Shown in pieces: positions 10,301 to 18,830 of a stretch of 64,000 bases of DNA. Within the stretch, counting starts at the first letter, position 1. The number at the start of each line of letters is the position of its first letter. A program made the position numbers and the translations under genes. The DNA is from Microbulbifer salipaludis (GTDB taxonomy: Bacteria > Pseudomonadota > Gammaproteobacteria > Pseudomonadales > Cellvibrionaceae). A model generated the notes under the pieces. It did not search any database, had not been told where the DNA came from, and saw only the letters and a list, made by a program, of their open reading frames with translations. The stretch covers positions 558,001 to 622,000 of the forward strand of contig NZ_JAEKJR010000002.1 in NCBI RefSeq assembly GCF_017303155.1, written 5' to 3'.

Positions 10301-10458
10301 TCGTAGGCGTTGTCGTTATATTGGACCTGATCCCCACCGGAGTAGGCGGGGCCCGCTTCCCAGACCGGGAGGGAGGTGCAGTCGACGGCGGCGTAGCCGT
10401 GCCCTGCGGAGAGCATGGCAGCGGCCACCAGGCCGAGCCGGAGCTTGTTGCTGATCAT
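7327..10458 (-). CDS. Secreted multi-domain GH18 chitinase
   Basis: A 1,043-aa endochitinase exported by a signal peptide (about residues 1-23, ending GHGYA). Domains in order: a CBM5/12 chitin-binding module (about 25-79, with AKWWTQ), two bacterial Ig-like domains (about 90-176 and 186-272), the GH18 catalytic domain (about 310-790) with DGVDIDYEYP giving the acid Glu478, a ChiC-type beta domain (about 815-950), a Gly/Ser linker, and a second CBM5/12 at the C-terminus (about 985-1043, again AKWWTQ). The ATG has AAGGTG about 8 bp upstream. It is expected to degrade environmental chitin; two terminal CBMs suit insoluble substrate. The coding sequence also keeps a very long antisense frame open, a composition artefact. 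Confidence 0.97.
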   Translation of the reverse strand: MISNKLRLGLVAAAMLSAGHGYAAVDCTSLPVWEAGPAYSGGDQVQYNDNAYEAKWWTQNQNPEQYSGQYQEWQLLGACGDDVNPPLTPPQGSITAPTAGATFSENDSVVFSVSATDSDGQVTSVEFFVDGALVATDTAAPWEATWSAVPGQPSLTARITDNDSLSTTTAPVSFTVEEDVVIGPVAPEVSLTAPANGSSHNTGDNLTLTASASDSDGTISQVAFYVDGALISTDTSAPYSANWTATLGSHTLSAVATDNDGLEGSAEAAISVQDEQVVIGDHPCRPDGLYTTPGTAPNYCDIYDAEGREDMGADHPRRIIGYFTSWRNGANGQPSYLVKDIPWGKITHINYAFAHVASDYSVSVGNTSDPGNPATGMEWPGIAGAETDPDYAYKGHFNQLSKYKEQYPEVKTLVSVGGWAETGGHFNENGDRVNDGGFYTMTTNADGSINHQGIEAFANSSVDFIRQYGFDGVDIDYEYPTSMNDAGNPMDFGIANPLRGSLMESYVELMRVLREKLDQAGQEDGTHYMLTIASPSSGYLLRGMETMQITQYLDYVNIMTYDLHGAWNEYVGHNSALFDNGNDPELAAASVYSTSQYGGIGYLNIDWAVKYFRGSMPAGRINVGIPYYTRGWQGVSGGDNGLGGSAALPSQSECPEGTGGAADCGHGAIGIDNMWHDLDENGNEMGAGSNPMWHAKNLENGILGSYITEYGLDPANDPDDALVGTYVRNYDAISEAPWLWNAQKSVFISTEDEESMDAKVQYVIDQGVGGIMFWELAGDYSWDAAKGEYYMGDTLTTLAYDKFANASDYRHLRTDRVVPSEALDIGIEVTEFKLGDQNYPLNPKLYITNNTGGVLPGGTVFEFDMPTSTSNIITDQSGAGLEVIEDGANAGGGNVGGLENEFHRVRFSLPAWQDLADGESWDMTLNYYLPVSGPQAYTATVNDTTYALAFEYPDLPVVQLSSGGGSSSGGSSSGGSSSGGGSETCADLGISTAGLVTYPEWPRSNHAAGGDRIIHDGSVFEAKWWTQSVPGTADGSWQFLCSI

Positions 10459-10716
10459 ATAATGTTCACCTTGCGGCAGATTATTTTTATAGAAATACGA
10501 CGCTAGACTTCGGCGCCGCCAAATGACATCGCTGTCAAAATAGCAATGGAAGCTGTCTCAGGCAACACAGGAAATCGGGGGAACCGTGGTTTCGGTAGAA
10601 GGGTGCGCCAAATTCGTGCAATTTGACCTGACTTTGCGAGTCCCGTCACAGTCCCCGCGCCAAAAGTTGGCGCGGATTACGGCAGAAAAGCTGGCAGGGA
10701 GTTGATGGGGGGCGCG

Positions 10717-11175
10717 TTACATGTCCCAGAGGGAGTTGGTGGCCATGGACAGGGTGATGCGCTCTTTGTCCTGAATGTGCTTGAGGTTTTCGAAGATCTC
10801 TTTCACCTCGGCGGACTCGATAGACCCATAAACGGAGTGGTAAAGCTCGGAGAAGTAGCGATCGACCTCCTGCCCCAGCTTGTTGATTTCTTCGATGCTC
10901 GGCTTGTCACTGAGGTACAGGTTTTTTACCAGATCGCCGGCGGACTCTTCGTTGGTGTACTGCAGCCAGGTCTGCATGACCTTTTGCTCCGCCACCGCAC
11001 CGTAATTCTTGAGGTTGTTTGCCATGCGCAGTTCGTGCTCATACAGGTGCTTGAGCAACAGCTGGGTGCGGTTGTCCTGCGCGTTTTCCAGAAGTTGCTG
11101 GTAGACACCGGCCATGTCCAGGTGGAATTTCTGGGCGTTTTTGAGAACTTCATGGGCCTGTTTGAACGTCTTCAT
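10717..11175 (-). CDS. Conserved hypothetical helical protein
   Basis: A 152-aa, almost fully alpha-helical acidic protein that I cannot assign to a family. His/Glu-rich stretches such as HLYEHELRM and the helical repeat pattern suggest a ferritin-like four-helix bundle, but this is only an impression. The ATG at 11175 (MKTFKQAHEVL) has GAAGG upstream. A GTG at 11199 would add eight residues. It lies alone between the chitinase and desaturase genes, all on the minus strand, with gaps of 258 and 207 bp. Confidence 0.75.
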   Translation of the reverse strand: MKTFKQAHEVLKNAQKFHLDMAGVYQQLLENAQDNRTQLLLKHLYEHELRMANNLKNYGAVAEQKVMQTWLQYTNEESAGDLVKNLYLSDKPSIEEINKLGQEVDRYFSELYHSVYGSIESAEVKEIFENLKHIQDKERITLSMATNSLWDM

Positions 11176-11347
11176 CTCTGCGCCTTCTCGGTTGTTCACT
11201 CAATTATAGTTTTCTCAACGGGGCCGTCGGAGGGGAACTGCCTGGTTCCTGTAATGGTTGTACCTCTAATGGTTATAGTGCATATCCGCGGGCGTTCAAG
11301 TCCTCTTTCAGGTTGCCAACGCTAGTAGCTGGGTGTCCCGTAGATAC

Positions 11348-11372
11348 AAAAAAGGCGACCCTGGGGGTCGCC
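11348..11372 (-). terminator. Intrinsic terminator of the desaturase gene
   Basis: On the minus strand GGCGACC pairs with GGTCGCC and is followed by a run of T. It lies about 10 bp beyond the desaturase stop codon. Confidence 0.85.
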
Positions 11373-11382
11373 TTGTGTATTT

Positions 11383-12525
11383 TTACGCCGCGGCTGGCGC
11401 CAGGTGGAATTGTTCCATCATGATTTGCAGGCGTTTGCGCTGCATCTTCAGGCTATATTCCAGCTCCTTGACCCGGGTGCGGATGGCGGCATTTTCCCAG
11501 GTGCTCAGCAGGCGCTCGCGCGCGTTCTCATAGCGCTGCTGCTGCAATTCCTTCCATTCTGCGAGTGCGGCGGAGAAGTCCTGGGACTCACGCTCCAGCA
11601 GCTGCTTCCAGCTTTCCCGGTGCTTCGAGTGCTCGAGTTTTTGTTCCGCACGCTTGAACTGCATGGTGAGCATGGCCCGCTGGATGCGGATTGCCGGCAC
11701 CGTCTTCAGGTTGCGCGCCATGCCCAGCCAGCTGGCGGTTTTAATCAGCCATTTGGTCGGGTCCCAGTGGTACCAGCGGATGCCGTTGCGGTAATCGGTC
11801 TGAAAGATGTGGTGGTAGTTGTGGTAGCCCTCACCGAAGGTAAAGAACGCGAGCAGATCGTTGTCCCGCGCGGTGTTTTCGTCGGTGTAAGGGCGGCGAC
11901 CCCAGATGTGGGCCAGTGAGTTGATGAAGAAGGTAGTGTGGTGGTTGACCACGATACGCAGCACGCCGGCCAGCAGCAGCATACCGAGTACGTCACCCGT
12001 CAGCAGGCCGAGGACCAGCGGAACACCGACATTCATGGCGACGGTAATGGGCACATAGTGGTTGTGCTGCCACATCACAATTTTGTCGCGCTGCAGGTCT
12101 TTGGCGTTGTCGAAGTCGACTTTTCCGCTGGGGTAGTCACGCAGCATCCAGCCGATATGGGAAAACCAGAAACCGCGATTGGCGGAGTAGGGGTCGTTGT
12201 CGTTGTCGTCACAGTGACGGTGATGACGGCGGTGACCGGAACACCAGATCAGGGCACTGTTCTGCAGCGCGGCGGCGCCAAACAGAGCAAAAAACAGGCG
12301 CAGAGACCAGTGGGCCTCATAGGTGCGGTGGGACCAGAGACGGTGGTAGCCAGCGGTAATGGAGAGACCGCAGAAGGCGCCGAGAACCGCAAACGCCAGC
12401 CACTGGTACCAGTGGTAGCCAACCAGAACACCGTAGAGGGGGACGAGCACCAGAGCCACCAGGGCGGTACTGGCAAACAGAATGGTTGTCAGCCAGATTC
12501 GGGGGGCTTCGGGGACTGCTTTCAT
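11383..12525 (-). CDS. Membrane fatty acid (acyl-CoA) delta-9 type desaturase
   Basis: A 380-aa integral membrane di-iron desaturase that introduces a double bond into acyl chains, probably for membrane fluidity. The three histidine boxes are present: HRLWSH, HRRHH and HNYHH. Four hydrophobic segments fit the stearoyl-CoA desaturase fold. A C-terminal extension of about 90 residues (from about 285) is strongly charged and coiled-coil-like, as seen in many proteobacterial members. The ATG (MKAVPEAPRIW) has AAGG about 10 bp upstream. It has its own terminator and an unusually long upstream region. Confidence 0.93.
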   Translation of the reverse strand: MKAVPEAPRIWLTTILFASTALVALVLVPLYGVLVGYHWYQWLAFAVLGAFCGLSITAGYHRLWSHRTYEAHWSLRLFFALFGAAALQNSALIWCSGHRRHHRHCDDNDNDPYSANRGFWFSHIGWMLRDYPSGKVDFDNAKDLQRDKIVMWQHNHYVPITVAMNVGVPLVLGLLTGDVLGMLLLAGVLRIVVNHHTTFFINSLAHIWGRRPYTDENTARDNDLLAFFTFGEGYHNYHHIFQTDYRNGIRWYHWDPTKWLIKTASWLGMARNLKTVPAIRIQRAMLTMQFKRAEQKLEHSKHRESWKQLLERESQDFSAALAEWKELQQQRYENARERLLSTWENAAIRTRVKELEYSLKMQRKRLQIMMEQFHLAPAAA

Positions 12526-12927
12526 ACTTACAACCTTGTTAGAGCCTTTCTAATTCGTGTGGGCCCATTGGCGGACCCGGGCATCGAGGTGCGCCGTCGC
12601 TGCTTACTCGCAGTCGGCGCACGTCTTGGCGTGGCCAATGAGAATAGATGCTACCGCAGATGGGCGCTTTCGACACCCGCACAAAGGGACGAGAGCGCGC
12701 AATTTGCGAATGGTTAGTCAGTTTATCCGGTTTTGGGTGGCGCGGTGCGCTACTTTGGTGCGGAAACGTATTTTCGCGTTCGCCCTTGGGTCAAGCGCTG
12801 TCATTTTGTTGTCATAACGGCGTCATGGTTCCCTCGGAGTGCTGAAACTTTATGCGCCAGAGGTGAGCGCTGGTGAAACTTTGCGCAATTTGTGGATTTT
12901 AGACGATTTACAGTGTGATTTTAAAAG
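12526..12927. other. Intergenic region upstream of the desaturase gene, with nested dyad
   Basis: No gene seen in about 400 bp. A nested inverted repeat runs from 12566 to 12640: outer arms CATTGGC/GCCAATG and inner 8-bp arms GTGCGCCG (12589-12596)/CGGCGCAC (12615-12622). It could be an operator or leader hairpin for the desaturase gene. Two direct copies of TGAAACTTT at 12843 and 12874, 31 bp apart, lie 46-85 bp upstream of the sigma-54 promoter and could be activator sites. Functions are inferred. Confidence 0.4.
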
Positions 12928-12943
12928 TTGGCACACCGATTGC
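12928..12943 (+). promoter_or_regulatory. Sigma-54 (RpoN) promoter
   Basis: TTGGCACACCGATTGC matches the -24/-12 consensus TTGGCAC-N5-TTGC exactly, with GG (12930-12931) and GC (12942-12943) separated by the required 10 bp. The predicted start of transcription is near 12955. Downstream is a compact structured sequence that ends in a terminator at 13076. Confidence 0.72.
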
Positions 12944-12954
12944 TTTATCTATCG

Positions 12955-13076
12955 TGTAGGCCAATTGGCCTGCGCTCCGGGAATCCATCACGGGTTATGG
13001 CAATTGCAATAATGCGTGACTTCCCGTTTTCTCTCATCATCGCTATTTTGGGCCCCGCACTGCGGGGCCTTTTTTT
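12955..13076 (+). ncRNA. Candidate sigma-54-dependent small RNA, about 120 nt
   Basis: The span runs from the predicted start to an intrinsic terminator with no credible ORF inside. It can fold into a small hairpin (AGGCC-AATT-GGCCT, 12958-12971). A long interrupted stem follows: CGGGAA (12978-12983) with TTCCCG (13021-13026), and TCACG (12988-12992) with CGTGA (13015-13019). A pyrimidine-rich single-stranded stretch (13027-13049) precedes the terminator hairpin. This is the usual layout of an Hfq-dependent sRNA. I do not see the CA-rich motifs of CrcZ or any resemblance to Qrr or GlmY/Z. It could instead be an attenuated leader of the downstream kinase gene. Confidence 0.55.
13051..13076 (+). 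terminator. Intrinsic terminator with no upstream protein gene
   Basis: GGCCCCGC-ACT-GCGGGGCC (13051-13069) is followed by seven T. The nearest gene upstream runs in the opposite direction, so the terminator must serve a non-coding or leader transcript. Confidence 0.85.
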
Positions 13077-13117
13077 ATCTGCGGATAAGTGCTTCACTAG
13101 CCTTCGATGTTTCCCGA

Positions 13118-15223
13118 ATGCATATGGGGGCCGGCACCGCGCTGGCGCCCATGGCAGTAATGGCTCTGACGGCAAACAGTGACGGCAATAGTGTGTCGAA
13201 CTCCGATCTTTCCCGAACCAAGGCGGTCCGCCTGAACCTCGCCACCCCCGGCGAGCTGGACGGACTGCAGCCAACGCAGGCACTCACCCAGGTGCGCTAC
13301 CTGCACAGCCTGCTATTGAGTGCAAATCGGGGCATTTGGGAGTGGCACCCGGACAGCGGCACCCAGCGCGCGACCGGCAACCTCTGGTTACAGTTGCACC
13401 GGGACCCGGAGGCGGCCTTATCCGGTGTCTGGAGCGGTGATCTGGCCCTGGTTCACTCCGATGATCGCGACGGGCTGCTGGCGCTGCGTGCGCGGCTATG
13501 TCAGCAAGGCACCTTTGTCGATACCACGATTCGTGCCTATTCCCGGGACGGGCAGCCGGTCTGGCTGCGTTTGTGGGCGCGTGCGTTTACGGCCCCCTCC
13601 GGTACGCGTTTCTTCCTCGGTGGTTGTACCGATTACAGCGAATCTCTTTCGTCCCGTTCTCTTTCCTATTTCTCAGGTGAGCGTTTCCACTATGCGCTGG
13701 ATTCGGTGGGCGACGGCCTGTGGGAGTGGGATCTGCGCGTGGACGAAGTGGTTCTGGATGACGCCTGCTGGCGGATGCTGGGGTATCCCCGCGGCCAGAG
13801 CGAGTCGGACGCGCGGGCAGCGCTGGCGCGCTGGAAGACCCATATGGTCGAGGATGACTATCCCGACGTAAAGCAGGCAATGGAAGACAATGTGCGCGAG
13901 CAACTGCCGCTGGATATCGATTTTCGACTCAAGCACCGGGAGCGCGGGGTTGTTTGGGTGCGGTGCCGCGGAAATGTGCAGCACAGCAGCGCTGGGCAGC
14001 CAATCCGGGTGCTGGGTACCTTGCAGGACATTACGGCAAGAAAAAAGAAACAGCTCAAGCAGGAAGAGGAACTGGCCAGGTTGCGGCAGGAGAGCCAGGA
14101 CCGGGCGGAGTTGATCTCCAGTCTCAGCCATGAGCTGCGCACGCCACTGAACGCCATTCTCGGGTACAGTCAGATGGTCGAGTTCGACCAGAGCCTGAAT
14201 CCGGATCAGCGCCGGCGCCTGGCGGAGATTCGCAAAGCCGGGCAGCACCTGCTGCATCTCGTGGGCGATGTACTGGACCTGGCCCGCATCGACAGCAATC
14301 GCCTGGCGCCGTCGATCGAACCCGTACAACCGGCAGCGCTGGTGGCCGATTGTCGCCAGCTTCTGGAGCCCCTGGCCGAAACCCGCAAAGTGTCACTCAC
14401 CTTCGAGCCACTGGGGTGGGAGCATGCCTATGTGCTCGCGGATCCCATCCGCTTTAAGCAGGTGGTGTTGAATCTGGTGGGTAACGCGATCAAGTACAAC
14501 TGTGAAAACGGACGTGTGGTGATCACCTTTTCCCCGCAGGCCGAGGGTTGGTTGCGCATGAGTGTACTCGACACCGGCAGCGGTATAGCCGCCAGTCAGC
14601 AGGCACATGTATTTGAGCCGTTCAACCGCCTGGGGGCAGAACAGGGAAAGATTGAGGGTACCGGGGTGGGGCTCGCCATCGCCAGGCAGCTGACCGAAGC
14701 CATGGGCGGGCGTATTGGTTTCGATAGTGAAGAGGGGCAGGGCTCCGTATTCTGGGTTGAGTTCATGATGAACGATGCCCCGTGTGAAGTGTTGCAGATG
14801 GCGGCCCGTCCCGATTTCACCAGCACGTTGCCCGCCTGCCGGGTATTGTATGTCACAGCTAGGTCCTCCTGGGCGAGCCGGATGAAAGCGGTGCTGGCGG
14901 CAGCGCAACAGGTGGAGTTACAGGTGGCAAGTGATGCGATGAAAGCCATCTTTGGCGCCCGCACCGGCGCTGCCGATGTCATTGTCGTGGATGGCGAGTT
15001 GCCGGGCATATCCCTGCAGGAGTTCTCGGCGATTGTGCGTGGTGACAAGACAATTGCAGGTATACCCCTGATGGGGGTGGTCGATCAGTGCAGCGATTGC
15101 CTGGATGTCTGTGTGCCGGCGAGCTACGACCTCCAGATACTGGCGGAAGGGTTGCGCTATTGCCTGTCCCTGAATGGTCAATCTGGCAGCGCTGCTGCCA
15201 CAGGGCCATCTTCCGCCCAGTGA
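13118..15223 (+). CDS. PAS-domain histidine kinase with degenerate C-terminal receiver
   Basis: A cytoplasmic sensor kinase of about 700 aa with no TM segment. Two PAS folds (about 55-180 and 190-310) precede HisKA, with the phosphoacceptor motif [16 protein letters not shown] (about 335). An HATPase domain follows, with [17 protein letters not shown] and GTGVGLAIA. The final 120 residues resemble a receiver with the phospho-Asp position kept ([10 protein letters not shown]), but the N-terminal acidic pair and the conserved Lys are missing. The start is uncertain (ATG at 13118, 13124, 13151 or 13160; none with a good RBS); anything earlier would cross the terminator. The next gene begins 77 bp downstream and may be co-transcribed. 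Confidence 0.85.
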   Translation: MHMGAGTALAPMAVMALTANSDGNSVSNSDLSRTKAVRLNLATPGELDGLQPTQALTQVRYLHSLLLSANRGIWEWHPDSGTQRATGNLWLQLHRDPEAALSGVWSGDLALVHSDDRDGLLALRARLCQQGTFVDTTIRAYSRDGQPVWLRLWARAFTAPSGTRFFLGGCTDYSESLSSRSLSYFSGERFHYALDSVGDGLWEWDLRVDEVVLDDACWRMLGYPRGQSESDARAALARWKTHMVEDDYPDVKQAMEDNVREQLPLDIDFRLKHRERGVVWVRCRGNVQHSSAGQPIRVLGTLQDITARKKKQLKQEEELARLRQESQDRAELISSLSHELRTPLNAILGYSQMVEFDQSLNPDQRRRLAEIRKAGQHLLHLVGDVLDLARIDSNRLAPSIEPVQPAALVADCRQLLEPLAETRKVSLTFEPLGWEHAYVLADPIRFKQVVLNLVGNAIKYNCENGRVVITFSPQAEGWLRMSVLDTGSGIAASQQAHVFEPFNRLGAEQGKIEGTGVGLAIARQLTEAMGGRIGFDSEEGQGSVFWVEFMMNDAPCEVLQMAARPDFTSTLPACRVLYVTARSSWASRMKAVLAAAQQVELQVASDAMKAIFGARTGAADVIVVDGELPGISLQEFSAIVRGDKTIAGIPLMGVVDQCSDCLDVCVPASYDLQILAEGLRYCLSLNGQSGSAAATGPSSAQ

Positions 15224-15300
15224 CACCGAAGGATGACTGAGACAGCCTGAGTTGACCGGCTCTCAACAATAATAATTCCAGCCAAAAGGAAGTTTGGTCG

Positions 15301-18300
15301 ATGTCCGTTCGCTTTCCTGGCGGGGTCAATCCGCCCCCGCCCACTGTTGGGCTTGACGGTGCGCGAGCCAATCATTTGGTGGTGGCCTTACTGCTACTGC
15401 TGGGGAACTTTTGTCTTGCCTATGTCTGCAAAAAGTTTCTCTCCACTGGCGATGGTATCGCCGCCATCTGGCTTGCCGATGCACTCACCATTGCTGTGCT
15501 CTATCGTTTTCCCTACCGGGACTGGGTCCTGCTGTCACTTGCCGCTTTCGCAGGGTGTGCAGTAGCTGCGATGGCCAGTGGCCTTGAGCGGCATATCGCA
15601 CTCCTGTACTCCGTGGCGGGGCTGGTTGAGTCAGTAGTCGGGGCTGCACTACTGCGCTTTTTCTGTGCGGATGGTAATTTTTTTGACAGCGTGTTGCGCT
15701 GGTTGCGGTTCCTATTCTTCGGCGCTGTGTTGTCGACCCTGGTGGGGGCCGGCGTGGGTGCCACCATTGCCGCCCTGTTTCGCGGGCTGCCGTTCGGCGA
15801 CGTTTTCCTGTTCTGGTTTTTGGCCGATACCGTCGGTATTAGCGTACTGCTGCCGTTTCTTCATTTGCTCAACTTCAGGGCACGCGCGGATTTGCTGGCG
15901 CCGCGGTCGCTGGCCCGCTTGTTTTTCGTCTCCGCCGTTTCACTGGTTGTTATCCTGGGCATTCTGCTCTTTGTGCCGCATCCGTTTGTTTTTATCGCGC
16001 TACCGCTGATCTGGGCCGCTTCCCGCCTGACTTTGCCGCAAACCTTGTTTTTAGTGTTTACCACGGTACTGGTGTCACTGGTGGTGCTCATCAACGGCAG
16101 TAGTTGGTTACCGGAAAATCTGCGTGAGGTGGCCAGCCCGCTGGAATATTTACCGCTGTATGTGGCGATGATTCCTGCCTATATGATGGCGGTGGCGTCG
16201 AGTGTGGAACGCAAGCGCAGTCAGCGCATCATTGAAATGGAAAGCAGTTTTCGCGCAGCCATGAATGCATCGCGTATCGGTATGCTGCTGGTGTCACTGG
16301 ATAACCGTATTATTCAGGCCAACCCGAGTTTCTGCCGGTTTATCGGTTACTCGGAGGCCGAGCTGCGGGGTTTGGATCTTCGCGAGGTCATCGCGCCCGC
16401 GGAAGAGCAACCCAATGGCCCGCTACCACAGTGCGGCGCCGGGAGTGATAGCCGGGGGCTGCTGTTCGATTTCGAGCGCGGGTATGTACAGGACGCCGAG
16501 TGGCGGTTTTTATGCAAAAACGGTGCGCGAGCGTGGGGACATTGGTCCTGCAGTCTTGCCCGCGGAGCGAGCGATGAACCCCTGTACGCCGTGGTACAGG
16601 TTGAAGACATCGACTGGAGAAAGCGCAGTGAAGCGCAGCTGGCAAAAGCCGAGGAGCGCTGGAAGTTTTCCCTCACCGTAACCGGCCAGGTGGTGTATGA
16701 CTGGGACCTTGCGACTGGCAACACTTTCTATTCCGACTGGTTGCGCAGTGGTGTCGGTATTGATGCCGAAAAGCTGACCAGTCGGCAGGATTGGCTGGCG
16801 CGGGTTGCTGAAGAGGATCGCGACCAGCTATTGCACGCACAGTTGGCCCATTTCAGCGGCCAGGTAAAAGACATCGACTGTCAGTACCGGGTACGTACGG
16901 ATGCCGGTGACGTACGCTGGATCCACGAAACGGCGCGGATCATGGAGTGTTCGGAAGACGGGCGGCCGGTGCGCCTGATCGGTATTTTGCGGGACATAAC
17001 CGATAACAAGCGGATGGCGCGTTCGCTGGAAGAGGAAAAAGAGCACCTACAGGTAACCCTGGACGCCATCGCGGATGCAGTGATCGCCACAGACAACCTT
17101 CGGCAGATCACGTTCATGAATCCTGTGGCAGAGCAGCTCACCGGCTGGTCCCTTGGCGAGGTGCAAGGGCGTGACATCGATGAAGTATTGCAGTTGTCCA
17201 GTGGTCGAGAAGGGCAGCGGGTGCAAAGTCCGGTGAGGGATTGTTTGCAACATGTTATGCCTTTTGGGTCTGCGGAGAGCTCCGTGTTGCACGATCGTCA
17301 CGGCAATAGCTACGACGTAAAGTGCTCCGCTTCGCCACTGTGCAGTAGCAGCAGTCAGGTGCTCGGCGCCGTGCTGGTGTTTCAGGATGTGACGGAAACC
17401 CGCCGCCTTATTCGCCAGCTTCGTTACAAAGCCCATCACGACGACCTCACGCATTTGCCTAATCGTGAAGCCTTCCGGCGGGAATTGCTGGAGGCGGTTG
17501 CCTCGGTGCGCAACAGCGACCTGGTACACACGCTGGCTTACATGGATCTTGATCGCTTCAAAGTAATCAATGACAGCGCCGGCCACCAGGCGGGTGATGC
17601 GCTGTTGCGCAATCTGGCGCGTTTTCTGAAGGGGCAGTTGCGAGAGACCGATTGCGTCGCGCGGCTGGGCGGCGATGAGTTCGGTATTTTGTTGCGTGAC
17701 TGCAGCAAGGAGCAGGGTCTGTTGCGCTGCGAGCAGCTGGTGAGAAAAATTATTGCGCTGCGTTTTCCCTGGGCCGGGCGGGTGTTCGATGTGGGGGCCA
17801 GTGTGGGTCTTACCGAGGTGCGCCGGGACAATAATCAGGTGGCCGATCTAATGAGCCAGGCCGATGTTGCCTGCTATTCTGCAAAGCATGCGGGGCGTGG
17901 TGTAGTCATGCTGTATGAGGCAGATAGTAGTGCCGCCGCCGATCAGCATCGTGAAATCCACATGGCCTCGCGCATTCGCGAGGCGCTGGATGAAAACCGG
18001 TTGCAGCTCTTTGCTCAGCCTATCGCCGATGCCCGGGATGCATCCCGGATTAGCCACTATGAATTGCTGGTGCGCATGGTGGACGTAGACGGCACGCTGA
18101 TTTCTCCCGGCGCGTTTATTCCCGCTGCGGAACGCTACGGACTGATGCTGCAGATCGACCGCTGGGTGATGCATGAGTTTCTCTGCAACAAGGCCAAGCT
18201 GGCGGCGGCTAGTGGGCTCAGTTTTGCCGTGAACCTGTCGGCAGAAGCGATTGGTGATCGGGGGTTTCAGGACGAGTTTGTTGCACTGCTGGAGCGGGCA

Positions 18301-18789
18301 GAACTTCCCAGTGCGCGTCTCGGAATAGAAATCACCGAAACGGCGATGATCAATCAGATGGAAAACGCCAGTGAATTTGTCGCCGCCCTGCGGAGTATGG
18401 GGTGCAAGATCGCGCTGGATGATTTCGGCAACGGCCTCAGCTCCTTCAATTATCTCAAGGCGTTTTCCATTGATTTCATCAAGATCGACGGCAGTTTTGT
18501 GCGGCAGGTTGAGTCGAATTTTGTCGACCTGATGATTGTAGAGTCGATCAACCAGGTCGCCCACCGATTGAACGCGCTTACCATTGCCGAATTTGTTGAG
18601 GATGTGGGTGCGGCGGACCGATTGCGGAGCATCGGTGTGGACCTGCTACAGGGTTATCACATTGGCCGGCCCAAACCCCTGGATGCGGTGCTGTCCGCGG
18701 TTCCCGACGGCGTTATTGCGAAGCTACAGGCGCGCAGGGGCAGCCACGGGGAGTTGGGGGTTAGCGAAGAGGTCGAAACGGAAAACTGA
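15301..18789 (+). CDS. MASE1-PAS-GGDEF-EAL dual c-di-GMP signalling protein
   Basis: A 1,162-aa inner-membrane protein. An N-terminal MASE1 sensor with about eight hydrophobic segments (about 20-300) is followed by three PAS domains (about 310-430, 445-570, 575-695). The GGDEF domain has an intact motif at residues 790-794 and an RETD inhibitory (I) site five residues before it, implying product feedback. The EAL domain begins YELLVR (near residue 920) and keeps the catalytic set NLS, EITE, DDFG, KID, E and QGY, so both synthesis and hydrolysis of c-di-GMP are plausible. The ATG has AAGGAAG 8 bp upstream. It lies 77 bp after the PAS kinase gene. Confidence 0.95.
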   Translation: MSVRFPGGVNPPPPTVGLDGARANHLVVALLLLLGNFCLAYVCKKFLSTGDGIAAIWLADALTIAVLYRFPYRDWVLLSLAAFAGCAVAAMASGLERHIALLYSVAGLVESVVGAALLRFFCADGNFFDSVLRWLRFLFFGAVLSTLVGAGVGATIAALFRGLPFGDVFLFWFLADTVGISVLLPFLHLLNFRARADLLAPRSLARLFFVSAVSLVVILGILLFVPHPFVFIALPLIWAASRLTLPQTLFLVFTTVLVSLVVLINGSSWLPENLREVASPLEYLPLYVAMIPAYMMAVASSVERKRSQRIIEMESSFRAAMNASRIGMLLVSLDNRIIQANPSFCRFIGYSEAELRGLDLREVIAPAEEQPNGPLPQCGAGSDSRGLLFDFERGYVQDAEWRFLCKNGARAWGHWSCSLARGASDEPLYAVVQVEDIDWRKRSEAQLAKAEERWKFSLTVTGQVVYDWDLATGNTFYSDWLRSGVGIDAEKLTSRQDWLARVAEEDRDQLLHAQLAHFSGQVKDIDCQYRVRTDAGDVRWIHETARIMECSEDGRPVRLIGILRDITDNKRMARSLEEEKEHLQVTLDAIADAVIATDNLRQITFMNPVAEQLTGWSLGEVQGRDIDEVLQLSSGREGQRVQSPVRDCLQHVMPFGSAESSVLHDRHGNSYDVKCSASPLCSSSSQVLGAVLVFQDVTETRRLIRQLRYKAHHDDLTHLPNREAFRRELLEAVASVRNSDLVHTLAYMDLDRFKVINDSAGHQAGDALLRNLARFLKGQLRETDCVARLGGDEFGILLRDCSKEQGLLRCEQLVRKIIALRFPWAGRVFDVGASVGLTEVRRDNNQVADLMSQADVACYSAKHAGRGVVMLYEADSSAAADQHREIHMASRIREALDENRLQLFAQPIADARDASRISHYELLVRMVDVDGTLISPGAFIPAAERYGLMLQIDRWVMHEFLCNKAKLAAASGLSFAVNLSAEAIGDRGFQDEFVALLERAELPSARLGIEITETAMINQMENASEFVAALRSMGCKIALDDFGNGLSSFNYLKAFSIDFIKIDGSFVRQVESNFVDLMIVESINQVAHRLNALTIAEFVEDVGAADRLRSIGVDLLQGYHIGRPKPLDAVLSAVPDGVIAKLQARRGSHGELGVSEEVETEN

Positions 18790-18813
18790 GCGGGCCTTGA
18801 GCGGCCCGCTCCT
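18788..18813. terminator. Hairpin in convergent gap (probable bidirectional terminator)
   Basis: GAGCGGGCC and GGCCCGCTC form a 9-bp stem around a 6-nt loop between the convergent GGDEF-EAL and suhB genes. There is no T-run, so Rho-independent activity is uncertain. Confidence 0.5.
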
Positions 18814-18830
18814 GATCAGCGGACAGGTGC

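Noticed and set aside
7345..10506. A 1,053-codon open frame on the plus strand opposite the chitinase gene
   Set aside because: It mirrors the chitinase codons in high-G+C DNA, has no domain, RBS or plausible protein composition, and the minus strand encodes a complete enzyme.
13016..13117. N-terminal extension of the PAS kinase from the ATG at 13016
   Set aside because: It would run through a strong intrinsic terminator, and the added residues show no conserved feature.
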